From Candidatus Brachybacterium merdavium (lineage in GTDB: Bacteria > Actinomycetota > Actinomycetes > Actinomycetales > Dermabacteraceae), in the NCBI GenBank assembly GCA_019118275.1, contig DWZH01000062.1, positions 1 through 38,677 on the forward strand: DNA of 38,677 nt. The letters run 5' to 3'. Positions 23,502 through 31,410 of the stretch are shown here, piece after piece. The translations under genes and the position numbers were made by a program. The first letter of the stretch is position 1, and each line of letters opens with the position of its first letter. A model generated the notes under the pieces. That model was not told where the DNA came from. It searched no databases and was given only the letters and a program-made list of their open reading frames with translations.

Positions 23502-23586
23502 CCCTGTCACCCAGAGGTGTCCGGCCAGGTCCCGACCTCAACCTTCGGGGGGAGCACGCCCCAGCAGGTGCGCGAGGTATTCGAGG

Positions 23587-23971
23587 GTGGACCGGCCCGG
23601 CGGCGAGTCGCGTCCCGAGGTGATCATCGACCTGGTGCGCTCGGGCCGGTTGGACGAGGCACGGACCAACGCCTCCGCACGCCGCCTGCTGACGGTGACG
23701 TTCCAGCTTTGCCTGTTCGACGATCCGTTCGTCGACCCCGACGAAGCGGGGCGGCTCAAGGAATCTTTCGAACCGCGCGGTGACCTGTTCCTCGAGAAGG
23801 CCTTCCATCAGCACTCGTCGTGCCCTCACCGGCCAGGCCCCGCCCGTGGGCACGCTGCCGTTCGAGATCCCCTCCTCGATGGACAACGTGCGGACCCTCC
23901 CCAGCGATGTCCCCGGCGGGTCAGCGGGACCGACGTTCCCGGCGCGAGCCGGGCTCCGACTGGAGCCCTGA
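23587..23971 (+). pseudogene. Glycoside hydrolase family 3 relic
   Basis: Two pieces in different frames match the middle and end of GH3 beta-glucosidase-type enzymes. The first (about 23587-23757) reads GGESRPEVIIDLVRSGRL, then ASARRLLTVTFQLCLFDDPFVD, the segment joining the two GH3 domains. The second (about 23822-23971) reads PPVGTLPFEIPSSMDNVR, then LPSDVPGG, and ends near the usual C-terminal G-L-Y motif. The intervening roughly 200 residues and the whole N-terminal catalytic barrel are missing. It is clearly dead. Confidence 0.65.
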
Positions 23972-24028
23972 GCGCCCGTGCTCGGGCACCCGGCCACTCA
24001 CGGACTCCCCCTCCAGAGGCACCGGGCC

Positions 24029-24583
24029 TCAGGCGCCGCTCGGGCCCTCAGGGCGTAGGGCGACCTCGAGCTGGTCGACCGTCGGCGGCACGGGGGCGAG
24101 CAGGCTGCTGAGCTGCAGGCCGTCCGCGGTCGCCGCCAGGCGCGCCGCGATCTCGGCGGCCAGATGGGCGGCCAGCGCCTCCCGCAGGGCGTCGCTGACC
24201 GAGAGCGAGATGCTGCGGAAATCCTCATCCCGCAGGCCGAGGATGTACAGCTCGTAGGCGATGACGGTCACCGCGCGTCCCGTGGTGATCTGTGCGTGGA
24301 TCTGCTCGGCCAGGCAGCGGATGATCGTCTCGGCCGTGATCTGGGCAGACCAGCTCCGCAGACCCTCGGTGCGCAGCGCGGCGACGCGTCGACTGGCCTC
24401 CAGCAGCAGCTCGCGCACCGAGGGGAAGTGGTAGGAGACCGAGCTGAGGGGGACCTCGGCGCGTGCCGCCACCGCCCGTGCTCGCACGCCCGTCACTCCC
24501 TCTTCCTGCAGGATGCGCATGGTCGCGGCGATGATCCGCTCACGCCGCTGAGGATCGTTGGGAACGTTCTTCGCCCTGGCCAT
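24029..24583 (-). CDS. TetR-family transcriptional regulator
   Basis: A 184-residue repressor. The N-terminal HTH is RRERIIAATMRILQEEGVTGVRARAVAARAEVPLSSVSYHFPS, about residues 13-55; a ligand-binding helical domain follows. The ATG at 24583 overlaps the stop of the upstream EamA-type gene (TGATG), so the pair is translationally coupled and the regulator probably controls its own operon, with the transporter as target. A candidate operator lies upstream of the transporter at 25532-25551. The effector is unknown. Confidence 0.88.
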   Translation of the reverse strand: MARAKNVPNDPQRRERIIAATMRILQEEGVTGVRARAVAARAEVPLSSVSYHFPSVRELLLEASRRVAALRTEGLRSWSAQITAETIIRCLAEQIHAQITTGRAVTVIAYELYILGLRDEDFRSISLSVSDALREALAAHLAAEIAARLAATADGLQLSSLLAPVPPTVDQLEVALRPEGPSGA

Positions 24584-25518
24584 CAGCTCTCCTCGCCGTC
24601 GCCGTTCGGGCCATCCTCCCGCACCGGCGGCCGCTGCGTGACGCCGCGCTGGGCTCCGGTGCCGCCCCGGCGGCCGGCCCACCAGCTCAGCAGGGATCCG
24701 ATCACAACCAGCACGACGCCGAGCCAGAACGGCAGCCCCAGCGTGGTGCGCAGCAGGATGGCCGCGACCGCCGAGGAGAGCAGCGGCGTCGTGTACGAGA
24801 CGCTGGAGAGCATCCGCATGTCACCGCGGAGGATGCCCACGTTCCACAGCGCATAACCTGCCGCGACCGCAGTGGCGGCACCGACCAGCGCCACGTACCC
24901 GGTCCACGGCACGTGGTCGGGGGTGGACGCGCCCGCGACCAGGTGAATGATCCACAGGGCCAGCCCGACGCCCGTGAAGAACATCGTGATCCCGTCACGC
25001 CCCTTCGCCAGGGCGGGCGAGAACACGTTGTAGCTGGACCATGCCAGCGCGGCGGTCATCGCGAGCAGCGCCCCGGGCAGGACGAGCCGGAACGCGCCCC
25101 GTCGGCCCACGACCAGTGTCGACAGCAGCACGGTCAGGGTCGGCCACAGGTAGTGGACGATGCTGACCTCGACCGCCTGATCGGCATCGGCGGCCAGCGC
25201 CACCGCTAGTCCGGCGCACACATCGGTGGTGACGAACAGGGTCCCGCCGATCAGGAGGTAGCGTACGGGGAAGCCTCGCACCGCGCGGGGGCGGCGAACG
25301 ATCCACAGCATCGCCGCGGAGAGGCTGTAGACCAGCGCCATCCCCAGCGTCGCACCGAAGTCGTCGGAGACCAGGCGCAGCAGCGCCACCATCGCGCTCC
25401 ACACCACGATCGCGCCGAGACCGGCCAGCGTCGCGCGGCGCATCAGCAATCGGTCCTGCGCTGCGCCGGGCGTGCTCGGTGCGGGTGGGGTGGCAAGTGG
25501 GGTGGGAGAGGTCTTCAC
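24583..25518 (-). CDS. EamA-type (DMT superfamily) transporter
   Basis: A 311-residue membrane protein with ten hydrophobic segments in two homologous halves, the drug/metabolite transporter architecture. It resembles aromatic amino-acid exporters of the YddG type in SIVHYLWPTLTVLLS and SSVSYTTPLLSSAVAAILL, the latter being the usual EamA signature. The C-terminal 35 residues are hydrophilic. I chose the GTG at 25518, where homology begins (after it: KTSPTPLATPP); no strong ribosome-binding site is visible, only a G-rich TTGGGGT. It overlaps the TetR gene, suggesting export of a metabolite or toxic compound sensed by that regulator. Confidence 0.85.
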   Translation of the reverse strand: MKTSPTPLATPPAPSTPGAAQDRLLMRRATLAGLGAIVVWSAMVALLRLVSDDFGATLGMALVYSLSAAMLWIVRRPRAVRGFPVRYLLIGGTLFVTTDVCAGLAVALAADADQAVEVSIVHYLWPTLTVLLSTLVVGRRGAFRLVLPGALLAMTAALAWSSYNVFSPALAKGRDGITMFFTGVGLALWIIHLVAGASTPDHVPWTGYVALVGAATAVAAGYALWNVGILRGDMRMLSSVSYTTPLLSSAVAAILLRTTLGLPFWLGVVLVVIGSLLSWWAGRRGGTGAQRGVTQRPPVREDGPNGDGEES

Positions 25519-25531
25519 ACCCCAAGTATGT

Positions 25532-25551
25532 ACAGATGTCCATAGATCTGT
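25532..25551. promoter_or_regulatory. Candidate TetR operator upstream of the EamA-type gene
   Basis: ACAGATGTCCATAGATCTGT has perfect 6-bp arms (ACAGAT/ATCTGT) around eight bases and sits 14 bp upstream of the GTG start. Such a spacing fits a TetR operator overlapping the promoter. No experimental consensus is available for this regulator. Confidence 0.45.
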
Positions 25552-25633
25552 CGTGGCCGCTCGCCGGTGGCCTCGATCACGCCTGAATGGGACACCGGGG
25601 CGCACCGGAACCACGCACACCGGCGGACGTGGC

Positions 25634-27805
25634 TCACCCGAGGACCACCGGCCGCTGCCACCGCTGCTCGCGCACGTGCTCGTCGAGGAAGCCGAGGAAG
25701 GTCTCGTACCAGATCTGCGCATTCCCGCGGCCGGTGATCCAGTGGCCCTCGTCGGGGAAGTACAGGAAGCGGTGACGGGTGCGGCCCTCGGTGTCACGCG
25801 GGGTCTTCGAGAACTCGTGCAGGTCGTACCAGAGGGCATGTCCCTGGGCGATCGGGACCCGGTAGTCCTTGTCGCCGTGTATGACCAGCATCGGCACCTC
25901 GATGTCGGCGACGAAGTCCTTGGGGTTGTAGCGCCGGTTCTGCTCGCGCATCGGCCGCTCCCAGGCCGCGTTGTCAGTGGTCGAGCCCATGGTGGCGGTG
26001 TCCCACAGGGAGGCGTGGGTGACGATGCAGCGGAACCGGTCACCGGTGTGCCCGGCCACCCAGTTGGCCATGTAGCCGCCGTAGGATCCGCCTGCGAAGG
26101 CGGTGCGCTCGGCGTCGATGTCGTCGCGAGCCACCACCGCGTCGGTGAGCGCCATGATGTCGGTGAAGGGCGCTCCGCCCAGCTCGTGCTGGCCGCGGTC
26201 GATCATCGACTGCCCGTAGCCGGTGGAGATGGCGGGGTCGGGCAGCAGCACCGCGTAGCCGGCCGCAACGAAGGGGCCGGGGTTCCAGCGGTAGGTCCAG
26301 GCGTTCCAGGAGCCCCAGGGGCCGCCATGGGCGAACACCACCAGTGGGTGGGGTCCCTCGCCCTCGGGCAGGCGCAGCCAGGCCCGCACCTCGGTGCCGT
26401 CGGCGGCGGTGGCGGTCAGCTCCGCCAGGGAACCGGACTGCTCGACCGGGTCGGCTGGGTTCGGCAGGTTCTCCAGGGTGCCGGTGGCGGGGTCGATGCG
26501 CACCGGATGCGGGGCCTCGGTGATCGAGGAGGCGACGGCGATGACGGCGCCGCCGGCCACGGAGACCTCGCCGAAGGCCAGCTGCTGCCCGGGTCCGCCG
26601 GCCAGCCGCACCGGCGCGGGGTCCTCGGCGCCGCCGATCCACAGGGAGCCGCGGCCCTGGTCATCGCTCGAGGCGATCAGCGTGGCGTCGTCCAGCCAGA
26701 CCGGTGAGATCCAGTGGTCCAGTTCGGGCCACAGCTGGGCGGACTCACCGGTCCTCAGGTCCAGCACCTCTGTGGTGGAGGCGAGGGTGGCGCTCTGGGT
26801 CCAGGTGCGGCTGCGACCGATCAGGGCGCGAGTGCCATCGGGGCTGAACTCGCCGGGGCCGTAGCCGATCTCGCGGGTGGACTCGCGCAGCAGCAGCGGC
26901 GGCTGCCCGCCGAGCAGGTCGACCAGGTAGAGCTTCGTGACGGCCAGCAGCTCGTCATGGGAGTCGGACATCGCCACCAGGGCACGCTCGCCCTGCCGAT
27001 CGACGGTCCAGCCCACCAAGCGCCCTGCGGGCATGGTCACGTGGCGGAAGTGCAGCACCTGCTCTGCCCCGGAGTCCTCGTCGCGCTCAGCGGCTGAGGA
27101 GCTCCCATCGGCCGACGAGCCGGACGACGAGCCCGCGGTGCCGGCTGACGAGTCCGCTGGGCCGGCCCAGGAACCGCTCGAGCCGGATCCACTAGCCGCA
27201 GCGCGGCTCGTCGCGGGCCCTCCGGCCGCGCCCGGTGCGGGGGTCTTCTCGGCCCAGTCCAGATCCTCGGGCAGCGCGGCGATGGCGAGCACGCTGCGGG
27301 AGGGGCCCAGGTCGTGGTCCCAGCGACGGGTGGGGAAGCCGGCGTGGAGCACGCCGCTGACCTTCGCGTCCTTGCGCTGGGACGACAGCTTGGCGTGCTC
27401 GGTCTCATCGGAGGCCTGGGTATGGACGGCGAGCTCGGCGACCAGCCGGCCGCCGGCGAGCCGCAGCCCGCCGAAGCCGCCGGGCCGGGAAGCGAGCTCA
27501 CGGGCCTCCCCGCGGCGGGGCAGGGCCCACAGCTGGGCGTCGGTGGCCTCCTCGCCGTCCTCCCCCAGGCGTTTGGCGGTGAAGAAGGTCGTGCCGTCCT
27601 CGGCGGCGGCGACCGCTCCGACCGAGGCGGCCCCGCGGGTCAGCGGCACGTTCCTCTCACCGTCGATCTCGACCAGCGCGGTGCGATAGGCGGTGCCCTT
27701 CGCGTCGGGCCGGGAGATCGTGGCCAGGATCCGACCGCCCTCGGTGGTCTCCAGCCCGGCCAGCCGGGTCGCGTCCAACAGGGTCTCGATGCTCTCGCGT
27801 GTCAT
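25634..27805 (-). CDS. S9-family prolyl oligopeptidase-like serine peptidase
   Basis: A 723-residue peptidase of the acylaminoacyl-peptidase/dipeptidyl-peptidase group, without a signal peptide, so probably cytoplasmic. The N-terminal beta-propeller (about 1-460) is interrupted at 189-247 by a Ser/Gly/Ala-rich low-complexity insert. The C-terminal alpha/beta-hydrolase domain holds the catalytic triad: Ser574 in GGSYGGYM, Asp647 in HGDKDYRVP and His688 in DEGHWI. The oxyanion region is FAHGGPWGSW. It cleaves short peptides, perhaps N-acylated ones. The ATG at 27805 is preceded by AGGA. It is divergent from the polysaccharide locus and separate from the TetR-EamA pair. Confidence 0.9.
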   Translation of the reverse strand: MTRESIETLLDATRLAGLETTEGGRILATISRPDAKGTAYRTALVEIDGERNVPLTRGAASVGAVAAAEDGTTFFTAKRLGEDGEEATDAQLWALPRRGEARELASRPGGFGGLRLAGGRLVAELAVHTQASDETEHAKLSSQRKDAKVSGVLHAGFPTRRWDHDLGPSRSVLAIAALPEDLDWAEKTPAPGAAGGPATSRAAASGSGSSGSWAGPADSSAGTAGSSSGSSADGSSSAAERDEDSGAEQVLHFRHVTMPAGRLVGWTVDRQGERALVAMSDSHDELLAVTKLYLVDLLGGQPPLLLRESTREIGYGPGEFSPDGTRALIGRSRTWTQSATLASTTEVLDLRTGESAQLWPELDHWISPVWLDDATLIASSDDQGRGSLWIGGAEDPAPVRLAGGPGQQLAFGEVSVAGGAVIAVASSITEAPHPVRIDPATGTLENLPNPADPVEQSGSLAELTATAADGTEVRAWLRLPEGEGPHPLVVFAHGGPWGSWNAWTYRWNPGPFVAAGYAVLLPDPAISTGYGQSMIDRGQHELGGAPFTDIMALTDAVVARDDIDAERTAFAGGSYGGYMANWVAGHTGDRFRCIVTHASLWDTATMGSTTDNAAWERPMREQNRRYNPKDFVADIEVPMLVIHGDKDYRVPIAQGHALWYDLHEFSKTPRDTEGRTRHRFLYFPDEGHWITGRGNAQIWYETFLGFLDEHVREQRWQRPVVLG

Positions 27806-27970
27806 GACCAGTCATCCTGCCACCCCTGCCGGGGAGAAGGGGCGGGCTTCGGTCAGACCGGCCGGATGCGCTCCCCGCGCTCGAGGCACCCGACTCCGCG
27901 ACTCCGTGACTGTGCACCCCGCACCTCCGCCGACCGGGTCGATTCGGACAGTCCCGGCATTCCGTGCAGG

Positions 27971-27984
27971 TCAAGCCCGCTTGA
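27971..27984. promoter_or_regulatory. Palindrome in front of the polysaccharide operon
   Basis: TCAAGC-CC-GCTTGA is a perfect palindrome 67 bp upstream of the glycosyltransferase start, in the 246-bp gap between divergent genes. It could be an operator; the regulator is unknown. The rest of the gap shows no further clear signal. Confidence 0.35.
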
Positions 27985-28051
27985 AAGGACGGTGAAAGAC
28001 CTTTTCTCCACCATCGCTGAGTCGTCAACCGACCTGGAGGGAACATCATCT

Positions 28052-29443
28052 ATGCACCGTATGTTCGCAGCACCGCTCGAGGCTGCGCCCGTAGGCATCA
28101 GCTGGGACGGATTCGTCCAGGTGCTGGGCCGGCTCGGCGCCGGTGTGCTCGACTTCGGCGGGCACATGGGCCCATATGCTCCGATCGCTGTCGCCGGGAC
28201 CGTCGTGTGGCTGGTCTGGCTGATCCGTGCGCTGCTGTCCTGGACCGCCCCGCCGATCGAGAGCGACTTCCGGACCACCACCTCGGTGATCGTGCCGTCC
28301 TTCCATGAGGACGTGGACATCCTGATGGACTGCCTGCGCACCTGGAGGGAGCAGGAGCCCTCCGAGATCATCATCGTGCTCGACGTCGCGGACACCGAGG
28401 CGCATGCGCGGATCACCGCTCTCGGGGATTCCCGCATCCAGCCGATCCTCTTCGACCACGTCGGCAAGCGCAGTGCGCTGGGCGTGGGCATCCGCGCCGC
28501 TCAGGGCGAGGTCCTGGTGCTGGTGGACTCCGATACGCGCTGGACCCCGGGCCTGTTGGAGAACGTCCAGAAGCCATTCGTCGATCTCGATGTGGGAGGC
28601 GTGAGCACTCAGCAGAACGTGTACCAGCGCACCACGAGCCTGTGGCGCCGGATCGCGGACTGGCTGGTCAATCTGCGCTACCACGACTACGTGCCCGCCC
28701 AGGGCCGGTTCGGTGCCGTGGCCTGCCTGTCCGGTCGCACCGCGGCCTACCGGGCATCCGCGGTCAAGCCCGTGGTCACCGATATGGAGGACGAGTTCTT
28801 CCTGGGGCGGCGCTGCATCGCCGGCGATGACGGCCGCCTGACCTGGCTCGTGCTGGCCTCCGGCTACCGCACCGTGCACCAGCGCTCGGCGAAGGCGCTG
28901 TCGATGTTCCCGGCCACGTTCCGGGCTTTCGTGAAGCAGCGCGTGCGCTGGAGCCGCAACTCCTATCGCTGCTACCTGACGGCGGCGTTCAAGGGCTGGC
29001 TGTGGCGTGTCCCCGCGATCACGAAGATCACCGTGCTGCAGATCCTGCTGACCCCGGTCACGATGGGCATGACCATCGCCTATCTGGTGTTCAGCCGGGT
29101 GGAGCTGACGGAGATCGGCATCATCGCCCCGGTGCTGTGGCTGGTCCTGACCCGCGGCGTCCGCGGCATCTCCCATCTGCGCCAGCACCCGCAGGAGATC
29201 CTGCTCCTGCCGGTGGTCGTCCTGGTGGTCATCTTCATCGCCCTGCCCATCAAGGCCTTCGCCCTGGTGACCATGAACAAGCAGGGTTGGCTGACGCGGA
29301 GCGCGAACTCGCTCGGCGGCGACGGCCAAACCTCCACCACGCTCGAGGCGGCCGCCTCCCCCGCCGAGCCGGCGCTCGGCGTCCCCGCCGGACGGGGCCA
29401 CCCGGTCGAGCACTCCGCAGCACGTGTCGAGGTCGCCTCATGA
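28052..29443 (+). CDS. Hyaluronan-synthase-like processive glycosyltransferase (GT2)
   Basis: A 463-residue membrane polymerase. An N-terminal helix (about 42-64) precedes a GT2 catalytic domain with VIVPSFHED, nucleotide-binding Asp111 (VLDVAD), the metal-binding DSD (about 159-161), the catalytic-base motif AGDDGRLTW (about 257-265) and the processivity motif KQRVRW (Gln296-Trp300). Three or four helices follow (about 322-345, 352-370, 383-405). GDDxxLT together with QxxRW is the combination seen in hyaluronan synthases and related chitin/NodC enzymes. It should use a UDP-sugar or a pair of UDP-sugars and extrude the polymer. The ATG follows GGAGGGA at 28036-28042. Its stop overlaps the next gene (ATGA). 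Confidence 0.85.
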   Translation: MHRMFAAPLEAAPVGISWDGFVQVLGRLGAGVLDFGGHMGPYAPIAVAGTVVWLVWLIRALLSWTAPPIESDFRTTTSVIVPSFHEDVDILMDCLRTWREQEPSEIIIVLDVADTEAHARITALGDSRIQPILFDHVGKRSALGVGIRAAQGEVLVLVDSDTRWTPGLLENVQKPFVDLDVGGVSTQQNVYQRTTSLWRRIADWLVNLRYHDYVPAQGRFGAVACLSGRTAAYRASAVKPVVTDMEDEFFLGRRCIAGDDGRLTWLVLASGYRTVHQRSAKALSMFPATFRAFVKQRVRWSRNSYRCYLTAAFKGWLWRVPAITKITVLQILLTPVTMGMTIAYLVFSRVELTEIGIIAPVLWLVLTRGVRGISHLRQHPQEILLLPVVVLVVIFIALPIKAFALVTMNKQGWLTRSANSLGGDGQTSTTLEAAASPAEPALGVPAGRGHPVEHSAARVEVAS

Positions 29444-31410
29444 CCCCCGCGCGCTCCCTGGCCCGCAGCCTCGGCGCAGCAGCCGTCACGGCAGCCCTGC
29501 TGCTCGGAGCGCTGCCGGCGCTCGCCGAGGAGACGGAGGATTCTCCTGCCGTCACCGAGGAGAGAACCGACGAGACCGCCGAGGCGGGCACCGACGAGGG
29601 CGTCGAGTACGCCGGGGACCCGGCCAGCGAGTCCGCGGAGGCCCGTACCGAGGAACGCCGGCTGACCGACGTCGCCTCGATGGTGGACTCCACCCGCTGG
29701 GCCTTCGCCACAGGCGCCGCACCCCTGGCGCTGCCCACGGGAGAGACCTCCACCATCGTCCTGCTCGCCCGGGAGGAGCCCTACACCCTGCAGGAGCTCG
29801 CCGATCTGGTGCCCGATGCCGTGCAGCAGGAGTCCGAGGGCTCCTACCTGATCTCCTCGCACCTGGTCATCGATCGCGGCGCGACCCTGCGCATCCACGA
29901 CGACAGCGGACTGTCCGTCCACCTCGACAGCACCGCCGAGAGCTTCGCCTCGATCGTCTCGATCGGCGGCGCCCTGGACGTCGCCGGCGGTGAGGACGAG
30001 CCCGTGCAGATCACGGGCTGGGACAGCTCCCGCCAGACCGCCGACCACGAGACCTCCGACGGCCGGGCCTACATCCGCGCGCTCGCCGGCTCCGTCGAGG
30101 CCCGCGACGTCGAGCTCAGGAACCTGGGCTTCTGGTCCGGTCCGACCGGCGGGCTCGCGCTGACCGGCTCCGACGCGCCGAAGATCGAGACGGCCTCCGG
30201 CGAGGTGGTCTCCGATCCCGGTGAGGAGACCCTCGTCGAGCCCGATCCCAATTCCCTGGTCCTGCTCCCCGACCCGGACGAGAAGAAGCACGACCGCTCC
30301 GTGACCGCCTCGCTCGAGCGGGTCTCCGCCCACGACAGTGCGCTCGGGCTGTTCGCCGCGAACACTGCGCAGCTCGACATCAGCGATGCGGATTTCTCCG
30401 GCAACCTGCTGGACGGCGTGGTCCTGCACCGCTTCGTCACCCAGGCGCATCTGAAGGAGGTCACCGCCCACCGCAACGGCGGCGACGGGATCCGTGCGGG
30501 ACGCGGGACCACCGATGTGTCGATCGAGGGCGCGCGCGCCTCCGGCAACCGCGGCAACGGCATCACCGTCAACGGCTCCGCGCTGGCCGACGGCCCCAGC
30601 GCCACCGGTGTGGCGACCGGGGCCTTCGGCGGGCACGCCGTCACCAACAGCTCCCTCACGGGCAACGGCCACTACGGGATCCAGGTGACCGGCGGCTCGG
30701 GCATCGCGGTGCGCGACAACCACGTCTCCCGTCACACCAGCGGCATCGTCGTCAGCGGCGCCGCCTCGGAGATGGAGGTCTCCGGCAACCGCGTCCGCTC
30801 CAGCACGGAGCACGGCATCAGCCTCCGCGACGACATCACCGGCGCTCAGATCCACGGCAACACCATCGGCGGCGCCGACACCGCGATCTACGCGCGCGGC
30901 TCGGCGGGGGAGATCACCGGCAACACCATCTCCCGGGCCACGAACCACGGGATCACCGTCATCGACCAGCCGGAGACGACGACGGTCTCCCGGAACTCGA
31001 TCGCCGGGATCGGGCCCGCGGCCATCGACACCTCCCGTTCCGGGACCAGCGTCGTGCTGGTCGCCAACTCCGCCGGGCAGTGGGAGGTGACGAAGCCGCT
31101 GCCGGTGATCCTGCAGCGGATCTTCCAGCCTCTGACGGTGCTGTGGCTGGTCATCGTCGTGCTCCTGGTCGCCACCGCCGGCACGACCGCCCGCTGGCGG
31201 CCCGGCCGCCGGCCTCGCAGCCACCCCTACGCCGATCACACGCCCCTCACCGAGCTCAGCGCCGGCGTGGTGCTGCCGCGCGACCTGGGGACGCCGGCAT
31301 CGGGCGGCTCCCGCGCCGGGCACGGCAGGCGTCGCCTCCCCCATCCCCGATCACCGGTCGGCCCCGACCGCGCGACCGGCCCCGACCCCCGAGGAGGACT
31401 GCACGCATGA
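29440..31410 (+). CDS. Secreted right-handed beta-helix protein with C-terminal membrane anchor
   Basis: A 656-residue extracellular protein. The signal peptide is MTPARSLARS followed by an Ala/Leu-rich stretch ending ALAEE (about residue 30). An acidic region follows, then a parallel beta-helix of repeated N/G-rich turns (about 290-545, with units such as SGNRGNGITV, TGNGHYGIQV, SGNRVRSSTEHGI, HGNTIGG). A membrane helix at about 564-582 and an Arg-rich tail close it, giving a type I topology with the helix outside. This fold is shared by polysaccharide lyases and by alginate C5-epimerases (AlgG type). I see no certain catalytic motif, so lyase, epimerase or binding roles all remain open. It overlaps both neighbours by ATGA. 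Confidence 0.8.
   Translation: MTPARSLARSLGAAAVTAALLLGALPALAEETEDSPAVTEERTDETAEAGTDEGVEYAGDPASESAEARTEERRLTDVASMVDSTRWAFATGAAPLALPTGETSTIVLLAREEPYTLQELADLVPDAVQQESEGSYLISSHLVIDRGATLRIHDDSGLSVHLDSTAESFASIVSIGGALDVAGGEDEPVQITGWDSSRQTADHETSDGRAYIRALAGSVEARDVELRNLGFWSGPTGGLALTGSDAPKIETASGEVVSDPGEETLVEPDPNSLVLLPDPDEKKHDRSVTASLERVSAHDSALGLFAANTAQLDISDADFSGNLLDGVVLHRFVTQAHLKEVTAHRNGGDGIRAGRGTTDVSIEGARASGNRGNGITVNGSALADGPSATGVATGAFGGHAVTNSSLTGNGHYGIQVTGGSGIAVRDNHVSRHTSGIVVSGAASEMEVSGNRVRSSTEHGISLRDDITGAQIHGNTIGGADTAIYARGSAGEITGNTISRATNHGITVIDQPETTTVSRNSIAGIGPAAIDTSRSGTSVVLVANSAGQWEVTKPLPVILQRIFQPLTVLWLVIVVLLVATAGTTARWRPGRRPRSHPYADHTPLTELSAGVVLPRDLGTPASGGSRAGHGRRRLPHPRSPVGPDRATGPDPRGGLHA

Noticed and set aside
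27186-27196. GGATCCACTAG, resembling a cloning-vector polylinker
   Set aside because: It is in frame inside the S9 peptidase low-complexity insert and flanked by normal genomic sequence; a chance match of 11 bases.
29080-31344. A 754-codon open frame opposite the beta-helix gene
   Set aside because: The plus-strand frame has a signal peptide, a repeat fold and translational coupling; the minus frame is valine/glycine-rich shadow.
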